Both the position numbers and the translations under genes were made by a program. From an uncultured Clostridia bacterium (GTDB taxonomy: Bacteria; Bacillota; Clostridia; Oscillospirales; JAAYOS01): DNA of 11,145 bases. Location of the stretch: contig CALXAZ010000056.1 in NCBI GenBank assembly GCA_944386395.1, positions 1 through 11,145 on the forward strand, in the 5' to 3' direction. Under the pieces are notes generated by a model. It made no database searches and was not told where the DNA came from. It saw nothing but the letters and a program-made list of their open reading frames with translations. Positions within the stretch are counted from its first letter, which is position 1, and each line of letters begins with the position of its first letter. Of this stretch, positions 6,917 to 11,145 are shown piece by piece.

Positions 6917-7783
6917 TTATGCGCAGCATTCCTTTTGCTGTTCTGCTGTCTTGATATAAACAATCTCACACTTAGCGTTTTCATCATCCCGTATTAGCTC
7001 ACCCACTGCGGGAACAGTTATATTACCGGAATAAGGATTTTTGATACTGATTACCGGTGTCAAGATTGTGGCCTGTACCTCGCTTTTCTCAAAAGCGAGG
7101 TCCGCACCTTCCATCTTGCAGTTTACCAAGCGAAGACCCTTGCAGTAGCATAGTGGCTGTGTGCCAATAATTGTGCAATTTTCAAAGGTGACATTTTCAC
7201 AGTACCAGGCAAGATACTCACCCTTGATCACACTGTTACGTACCACAACATTCTTTGCATGCCAAAACGCATCCTTGGTGTCAAAACGACAGTTATCAAA
7301 TGTAGCATTCTCAATGTACTGGAAAGAATACTTTCCCTTGAAGGTTACATCGGTAAAACGCAGACCACTGGATCGCATCATAAAATATTCGCTTTCTGCA
7401 GTACAATGTTCCATAGTGATTGCGTGAACCGACCAGCCGAATTCTGGCGAGATGATGTCACAGTCCCGCATCATAACCTCGCTGCACTCCCGCAGCGCCT
7501 TGATGCCATGTAGCTTGGTATTGGTAATTTCAATGTGATCGGAGTACCACAGTGCCGCCCGACAAAGTTCCGTCATTTCGCTATGGCGGATCACAAGTCC
7601 ATGGTCATGCCAGAAGGGATAGCGCAGGTTGAAAAAACACCGCTGCACTTCAATGTTGGCTCCCTCTTTAAAGGCACTTTCTCCATCGGCAGGACCGTCA
7701 AACACACAATCGATCACCTGAATATCTCTCTTCCCATAAAGAGCGCGCTCTTCGTCAAAAGTTTGATTCTGAATGATTTTCAT
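6917..7783 (-). CDS. DUF3737 family protein, right-handed beta-helix
   Basis: The 288 residues match the DUF3737 family (Firmicutes, function unknown), recognised by the opening MKIIQNQTFDEERALYG and by the series of short repeats of about 20 residues in the style of 'xVxxCxF/ITxxxL'. Examples are VIDCVFDGPADGESAFKEG, IEVQRCFFNLRYPFWHD, VMMRDCDIISPEFGW, ATFDNCRFDTKDAFWHAKN and VTFENCTIIGTQPLCYCKG. Such repeats build a pentapeptide-like or pectate-lyase-like beta-helix. Trp and Cys recur at equivalent positions of the coils. There is no signal peptide or membrane helix, so it should be cytoplasmic. I chose the ATG at 7783 because GGAGG lies 9 nt upstream; an in-frame TTG at 7822 would add 13 residues without a good site. 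It follows the 78-residue gene by 42 nt and ends in a strong terminator. The gene appears intact, unlike its neighbours. Confidence 0.9.
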   Translation of the reverse strand: MKIIQNQTFDEERALYGKRDIQVIDCVFDGPADGESAFKEGANIEVQRCFFNLRYPFWHDHGLVIRHSEMTELCRAALWYSDHIEITNTKLHGIKALRECSEVMMRDCDIISPEFGWSVHAITMEHCTAESEYFMMRSSGLRFTDVTFKGKYSFQYIENATFDNCRFDTKDAFWHAKNVVVRNSVIKGEYLAWYCENVTFENCTIIGTQPLCYCKGLRLVNCKMEGADLAFEKSEVQATILTPVISIKNPYSGNITVPAVGELIRDDENAKCEIVYIKTAEQQKECCA

Positions 7784-7825
7784 CGGATTGTTCCTCCATT
7801 CCCAGTTCAATATGTCAGTCAAAAG

Positions 7826-8062
7826 TTATACTGTGACCTTGCCTTTCCCAATCTGATAGACAAGATAATCCAGACAGTCAATTTGCTTTTCCTCCCTGTG
7901 GACGTGATCCAAAATGCTTGCCCGTTTTTCAGATAGCAGTTTGAGCTGCTCTTTGATTTTCCCGTCTTTCCAGCAGGAGAGATACTTTTCAATCATATCC
8001 CCTTCAAAGCCAGCGGCTTTTAAATTCAGGATCAGGTCCTTAACTGTCATTTTACTATCCAT
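7826..8062 (-). CDS. Small protein resembling the C-terminal part of MerR-type regulators
   Basis: The 78 residues begin MDSKMTVKDLILNLKAAGF and continue with a helical, amphipathic stretch (IKEQLKLLSEKRASILDHV, about residues 36-54). The end is QIDCLDYLVYQIGKG. The (L/I)DCLDYLxYQ ending is what I know from the coiled-coil effector ends of MerR-like regulators and from small stand-alone proteins. The DNA-binding winged helix of MerR is absent, so this is either a separate small family or a remnant of a regulator. The gene has no frame damage. The ATG at 8062 has GGGAG with a rather long 13-nt spacing; the next ATG (8050) is worse. The site overlaps the end of the preceding cyclophilin-like remnant (stop at 8073-8075). 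The DUF3737 gene follows after 42 nt. Function is unknown. Confidence 0.7.
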   Translation of the reverse strand: MDSKMTVKDLILNLKAAGFEGDMIEKYLSCWKDGKIKEQLKLLSEKRASILDHVHREEKQIDCLDYLVYQIGKGKVTV

Positions 8063-8072
8063 AATACTGGTT

Positions 8073-8640
8073 TCACTCCCTATTGCTTATGATAACAATT
8101 TGCTTTCTCCACCCCTCCAGAACATAGTTATTTTCTACTACGGAAATAAACTCTTCGGTAGCATCAAAGGTGCCTGTCTTTGTATATTTTTAAGAAATCT
8201 CTGCGTCATAATAATACAGTGTAACATGGCTGGAACTGGAATAGAAAACATCCTCGCTTGTGCTACGTCACCGTTTCAGAATTATCAGGAATCTCATAGA
8301 AACTGAGTACATCGCAGCACTGCATCACATCCAACTCGTCACAGTTGTAGGTATAAAATCTCTAATCGATTAGATCCGCAGGTGGACACTGACGGCAGCG
8401 GTAAGCAGTATCGTTGTTCTTCAAGTTCATTACAAAAGGCTCTACTTTATCCCCGAAACACACAATTAATTTCGTAACCGTCGTTTCATCAGACGCACTG
8501 CTGCTATTTTTCACCTTGGCTTCATTCTGCTAATCTGCTACATGGCTGTTCTGTGTGGATTGGGTATCCGATGGCTCAGCCTCCATCTCCTGCCAAGAAC
8601 ATGCCCAATATCACATCTGTACTTAAAAGTGTAATAAGCT
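8073..8640 (-). pseudogene. Second cyclophilin-like lipoprotein, decayed
   Basis: The minus strand shows the remains of a lipoprotein with a cyclophilin-like domain of a different subtype from the one at 5801-6469. A damaged signal region leads to a lipobox-like AC, then CSWQEMEAEPSDTQSTQ and a stop within the linker. The domain reads TVTKLIVCFGDKVEPFVMN, a stop after PPADLID, then YTYNCDELDVMQCCDVLSF and YEIPDNSETVT. Stops and shifts then require two more frames: EDVFYSSSSHVTLYYYDAEIS, and GTFDATEEFISVVENN with VLEGWRKQIVIISN, ending at TGA 8073-8075. The order of these pieces matches one ancestral protein. At least three stops and two frameshifts make it non-functional. As the first reading frame after the promoter at 8702-8730, it was probably the first target gene of the divergent LysR regulator. 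Confidence 0.78.
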
Positions 8641-8701
8641 CAGTTTTTCACTGTATCATTGCTCCGTTTCTTTATTTTAAATCTATACTTTTTACATCTT
8701 C

Positions 8702-8730
8702 AGTATATATAAAAACAGGGTAGATAGCAA
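8702..8730 (-). promoter_or_regulatory. Promoter of the decayed LysR-controlled cluster
   Basis: On the minus strand, TTGCTA (8730-8725) and TATACT (8707-8702) are separated by exactly 17 bp. Transcription would start near 8695, about 55 nt before the damaged lipoprotein reading frame. The LysR-type dyad at 8754-8768 is centred about 66 bp upstream of this start, which supports the call. Confidence 0.65.
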
Positions 8731-8753
8731 ATACTTATATCCAATACATTTCA

Positions 8754-8768
8754 ATAGGTATTAACTAT
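8754..8768. promoter_or_regulatory. LysR-type binding site upstream of the decayed cluster
   Basis: ATAGGTATTAACTAT is an imperfect dyad with T-N11-A geometry. It shares 13 of 15 bases with the perfect dyad upstream of lysR (9286-9300). Its centre lies near -66 of the predicted minus-strand promoter, where LysR regulators place their recognition site. A weaker T-N11-A element (ATAGCAAATACTTAT, 8724-8738) lies around -36 and could be the activation site. Confidence 0.6.
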
Positions 8769-9285
8769 GTTATTCCAAATTACAGAAATACCCCATTACA
8801 TACCTGGACCATTTGCCCCTTCACATGACGTTCTATCTTGCTTGCGAGAAACATTTAGGCATGCTCTCAAACTTCTTATCCTGCAAACGTAGCATTTAAA
8901 TTCCATTTATTTTATACTTTTTAGATGTGACAGTTCCTAAACTATACATATAATTTATTTGCCATCTCTTTTTCTTGCCTATTTTTGCCAAAAGCAATAG
9001 GCTTGCTAGTAATTTTCTCTGTGGTAGTATCGGGTCTCTTCTGATATTAAAATTAAACACAATGCTCCACTCTGTGGAAGCAAATTCTTCAAAGTTTTCT
9101 TTGCTGACGCTTCCAGTACGACCCGTATCTCTTTCATATCCATGGTGTCAAATTAAAGATGTAAACAATCAATCTTTTCTTTGCGCGGTTCGACTTCATG
9201 TTGCCGCACCTTTGCTTTTAGATTTTATTTTCAGTACAATTAACCTGCCAATAATATATTAAATTCTTATACACAGGAGCAATCA

Positions 9286-9300
9286 ATAGTTGTTAACTAT
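9286..9300. promoter_or_regulatory. LysR-type operator overlapping the lysR promoter
   Basis: ATAGTTGTTAACTAT is a perfect 6-3-6 dyad (ATAGTT/AACTAT) with T-N11-A geometry. It covers the predicted -35 box of the lysR promoter, which fits negative autoregulation, the usual mode of this family. Confidence 0.6.
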
Positions 9301-9318
9301 GGAATATTATGCTATTCT
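9290..9318 (+). promoter_or_regulatory. Predicted lysR promoter
   Basis: TTGTTA (9290-9295), 17 bp, TATTCT (9313-9318). Transcription would start near 9325, giving a leader of only about 15 nt that still contains the GGGGGTGA ribosome binding site. Other AT-rich hexamers nearby (TATTAT at 9305) could serve as -10, so the exact boxes are uncertain. Confidence 0.5.
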
Positions 9319-9339
9319 GTTATTATGGGGGTGATATCA

Positions 9340-10239
9340 ATGGAATTGCGTGTTTTACAGTACTTCTTAGCGGTAGCAAGAGAACAAAGTATCTCCTCGG
9401 CAGCAGAGTCTCTGCATCTTTCTCAGCCAACACTTTCCACACAGCTGAAGGCTCTGGAGGAGGAACTTGGAAAACAGCTTTTAATCCGTGGGGCAAAAGG
9501 ATCGCGCAAAGTGCTTTTGACCGAGGAGGGAATGATATTACGAAAACGGGCGGAGGAAATTCTCGAGCTGGTCAGGATAACAGAGAGAGAGGTTTCCTTA
9601 TCGGATGAAGTTATTGCGGGAGACGTTTATATTGGCACTGGCGAATCGGACATGATTCGCATCTTTGCAAGAGCAGCTAAAAGCATACAAGAAAAATATC
9701 CTGACATTCACTACCACATCCTCAGTGGAAATGCTGCCTTTGTCCAGGAGCATTTGGACAGGGGGCTTATTGATTTTGGTGTGGTATACGGTCCTGTTGA
9801 TACAAGCATCTATAGCTCAATTGAAATCCCTATTCGTGATATTTGGGGTGTGCTAATGCCGAAAGACTCTCCTCTGGCAGAAAAAGAATATATTCAGCCT
9901 CACGATCTCTGGGATAAACCGCTGATTGTTTCTGCACAAAAAAGCGGTGACTGGTCAATAATCAAATGGTTGCAACGGGATATTGCCAAGCTGAATGTGG
10001 TTGCAACATACAATCTGGTATTTAATGCTTCGCTTATGGTGGCGGAGGGACTGGGTTACGCCATATGCTTCGATAAGCTAATCAATGTAAGTGGTGACAG
10101 TAATTTGTGCTTTCGCCCCCTTCTTCCCAAGATGGAAGCCGAAGCATCTATCATCTGGAAACGCTATCAGGTTTTCTCCAAGGCAGCGCAAAAGTTCATG
10201 GATGCACTGCGGGAATGCTGTGATTTTCACATTTCTTAA
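9340..10239 (+). CDS. LysR-family transcriptional regulator
   Basis: A 299-residue regulator of normal LysR length. The N-terminal winged helix-turn-helix starts MELRVLQYFLAVAREQSISS and continues AAESLHLSQPTLSTQLKALE (about 21-40), the classic recognition helix. The dimerisation linker helix spans about 60-90. The effector-binding domain has the usual two subdomains: VYIGTGESDMIRIFARAA (first half), GVVYGPVD, IWGVLMPKDSPLAEKE and MVAEGLGYAICFDKLI (second half). I chose the ATG at 9340 because GGGGGTGA lies 6 nt upstream; the in-frame ATG at 9325 has no site. The gene is divergent from the decaying cluster. The dyad shared by both promoters suggests it regulates that cluster and itself. The ligand is unknown. 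No frame damage is seen, so the regulator has outlived much of its regulon. A strong hairpin follows the stop. Confidence 0.95.
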   Translation: MELRVLQYFLAVAREQSISSAAESLHLSQPTLSTQLKALEEELGKQLLIRGAKGSRKVLLTEEGMILRKRAEEILELVRITEREVSLSDEVIAGDVYIGTGESDMIRIFARAAKSIQEKYPDIHYHILSGNAAFVQEHLDRGLIDFGVVYGPVDTSIYSSIEIPIRDIWGVLMPKDSPLAEKEYIQPHDLWDKPLIVSAQKSGDWSIIKWLQRDIAKLNVVATYNLVFNASLMVAEGLGYAICFDKLINVSGDSNLCFRPLLPKMEAEASIIWKRYQVFSKAAQKFMDALRECCDFHIS

Positions 10240-10250
10240 TTACTACTTGT

Positions 10251-10298
10251 TTAGAAAAGAGGCATCTGAAAGAAATTCTTCAGGTGCCTCTTTTCTAA
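10251..10298 (+). terminator. Bidirectional terminator between lysR and the convergent membrane gene
   Basis: A 20-bp stem (10251-10270 with 10279-10298; one T-G wobble) has an 8-nt loop. The outer stem supplies T-rich flanks on both strands (CTTTTCTAA on the plus strand). It begins 11 nt after the lysR stop and also lies at the end of the convergent minus-strand gene remnant, so it can serve both. Confidence 0.85.
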
Positions 10299-10324
10299 CC
10301 TATAATGGGTCGTATGTTACAGGT

Positions 10325-10885
10325 CATTGATAGTTTTCTCCGTCACCCTCCTACCCGTCGTCTTTCACGGAAACCTAACAGTCAGCCTTGTTTTCAGCCG
10401 CAGAAACCATAATACGACATCCATACCGATTGTGAGAAATAGAATTGTCAATTAAGTTTCTTCTATCAAACCAAAGCAGTTCCTTTTATGTCCTGATACC
10501 CTGATACAATTAAATCGATGTACAGCAAAAGCACAGATGGGATTGTAGTCTTCTGTGCTTTTTCATCATTATCAAAAAACTGTAGAACCACAATCGCACA
10601 TTTTGCAATCAAATAAGTCGCAGTATAATACAAAAGATGCCCGAGCACCACAACGCCTTCAATAACTGATGCAATCGCATGGATCTTCTGTACCAAAACG
10701 TCCATTCCTGCTATCTCCATAGTATGCTGGCAGATAGTCGAAGTAGGAATGCTCATAAGAAGCATAACCTCAAAGGAGATGATAAAGCGGCTGAAAGTTT
10801 GATGGAACAGCGCACGGCTATGTCCTGGTGTGCTCACGCCCAACCGGTACAGACAATTAAAAACACGAAAAAGGCTGTTGGTCAT
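10325..10885 (-). pseudogene. Multi-pass membrane protein, probably frameshifted
   Basis: From ATG 10885 the minus strand encodes about 139 residues (MTNSLFRVFNCLYRLG ... QDIKGTALV) ending at TGA 10466-10468. Hydrophobic stretches lie at about 32-50 (IISFEVMLLMSIPTS), 72-100 (VIEGVVVLGHLLYYTATYL) and 114-128 (IPSVLLLYIDLIVSG). After the stop another frame gives LTILFLTIGMDVVLWFLRL followed by KTRLTVRF, a membrane helix with the positive-inside signature expected of a further segment. This points to a frameshift near 10450-10465, with the frame closing about 10325. I do not recognise the family. Small multi-pass proteins are often encoded beside XRE regulators like the one starting at 11053, but here the genes are divergent. 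There is no good ribosome binding site before ATG 10885, another hint of decay. The shorter intact 139-residue reading is the alternative. Confidence 0.5.
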
Positions 10886-10987
10886 GAGCAAAAGGTTTCG
10901 CTTATATGTTGTTAAGCGCGTATAAAATTTTATTTTTTAGTGGGCTGCTTTTCTTGTATTTTCAGTCAAATCCAAAAATGTTAATAT

Positions 10988-11006
10988 CCGTTGCTTGAAG
11001 CAACGG
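10988..11006. promoter_or_regulatory. Perfect palindrome, probable operator of the XRE regulator
   Basis: CCGTTGCTTGAAGCAACGG is a perfect 9-1-9 palindrome. It contains the -35 hexamer TTGAAG (10995-11000) of the downstream promoter. No T-run follows, so it is not a terminator. Homodimeric HTH repressors often bind such a site in their own promoter. Confidence 0.65.
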
Positions 11007-11023
11007 TCTGTTCTGAATATAAT
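10995..11023 (+). promoter_or_regulatory. Promoter of the XRE-family regulator
   Basis: TTGAAG (10995-11000), exactly 17 bp, then the consensus TATAAT (11018-11023). Transcription would start near 11030, leaving a 23-nt leader with GGAGGG before the ATG at 11053. Confidence 0.8.
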
Positions 11024-11052
11024 TATATTAAGTTTTTGGAGGGTCGATATGT

Positions 11053-11145
11053 ATGCTGAGTGATAATTTAAAAAAACTTCGCAAAACAAAAGGATGGTCT
11101 CAGGAAGATCTTGCAACAAAATTAAACGTAGTAAGACAAACGGTT
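11053..11145 (+). CDS. XRE-family helix-turn-helix regulator (5' end only)
   Basis: The first 31 codons are visible; the gene runs past the right edge. The protein begins MLSDNLKKLRKTKGWSQEDL and continues ATKLNVVRQTV, the first helices of an XRE/Cro-type HTH with the typical 'LRKxKGWSQEDLAxKLxVxRQTV' pattern. In Firmicutes this pattern usually continues SKWE. The ATG at 11053 is preceded by GGAGGG with 9-nt spacing; the ATG at 11049 is in another frame and meets a stop after four codons. A consensus promoter with a palindrome over its -35 box suggests autoregulation. Whether a membrane domain follows the HTH, as is common in this group, cannot be seen. Confidence 0.9.
   Translation, partial: MLSDNLKKLRKTKGWSQEDLATKLNVVRQTV

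Larger units (their letters stand above)
8641..9285. other. Long AT-rich intergenic region between the decayed cluster and lysR
   Basis: About 645 bp without an intact gene. The left end holds the promoter and LysR-type sites of the minus-strand cluster (8702-8768). The rest (8770-9285) holds no RNA gene or repeat that I can recognise. On the minus strand, 8896-9147 stays open for over 80 codons but lacks a start codon and ribosome binding site, and its product resembles nothing I know. It may be the trace of a gene deleted between lysR and its targets, because divergent LysR regulators usually lie within 100-200 bp of their targets. Confidence 0.5.

Noticed and set aside
10251..10298. Long 20-bp hairpin considered as a small RNA or mobile-element end
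   Set aside because: It sits directly after the lysR stop with T-rich flanks and has no partner copy, so a bidirectional terminator explains it.
11049..11063. Four-codon upstream reading frame overlapping the XRE start
   Set aside because: Such short frames arise by chance and the spacing of GGAGGG favours the ATG at 11053; no sign of attenuation.
1..11145. CRISPR arrays, tRNA or rRNA genes, insertion sequences
   Set aside because: I saw no regularly spaced repeats, cloverleaf or rRNA-like stretches, and no transposase-like reading frame on either strand.

Overview
The window looks like chromosomal DNA from a moderately low-GC Gram-positive anaerobe of the Clostridia, probably Lachnospiraceae-like. 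This is inferred from strong AGGAGG-type ribosome binding sites, SigA-like promoters, the KtrAB-type potassium system, and the families present (DUF3737, cyclophilin-like lipoproteins, XRE and LysR regulators). Nothing in the sequence fixes the genus.

Left part (1-4740, minus strand): a compact operon of housekeeping character, read right to left from a near-consensus extended -10 promoter at 4704-4732. Its order is an unrecognised single-pass membrane protein, a TrkH/KtrB potassium channel subunit, a TrkA/KtrA regulatory subunit, a TrmH/SpoU RNA 2'-O-methyltransferase, and DprA (cut by the window edge). Gaps are 61 and 28 nt, then a 4-nt ATGA overlap, then 11 nt, so the genes are very probably co-transcribed and partly translationally coupled.

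Middle part (5029-8770, minus strand): an accessory cluster in visible decay. Intact genes are a cyclophilin-like lipoprotein, a DUF3737 beta-helix protein and a 78-residue protein resembling the C-terminal part of MerR regulators. Between and around them are remnants: an alpha/beta hydrolase with frameshifts, a nonsense codon and an apparent loss of the nucleophile; the C-terminal end of a LysE-like exporter; and a second cyclophilin-like lipoprotein with several stops and frameshifts. A perfect hairpin terminator ends the DUF3737 unit and another lies beyond the hydrolase remnant.

Right part (9286-10298, plus strand): an intact LysR-type regulator divergent from the decaying cluster. A 15-bp dyad with LysR T-N11-A geometry lies over its own promoter. 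A near copy lies about 66 bp upstream of the predicted start of transcription of the decaying cluster, the classical position for a LysR recognition site. The best reading is that LysR controlled this cluster and itself, and that the cluster is now being lost.

End (10320-11145): a small multi-pass membrane protein, probably frameshifted (minus strand), lies divergent from the start of an XRE-family regulator (plus strand). The XRE promoter carries a perfect 9+1+9 palindrome over its -35 box, a likely autoregulatory operator.
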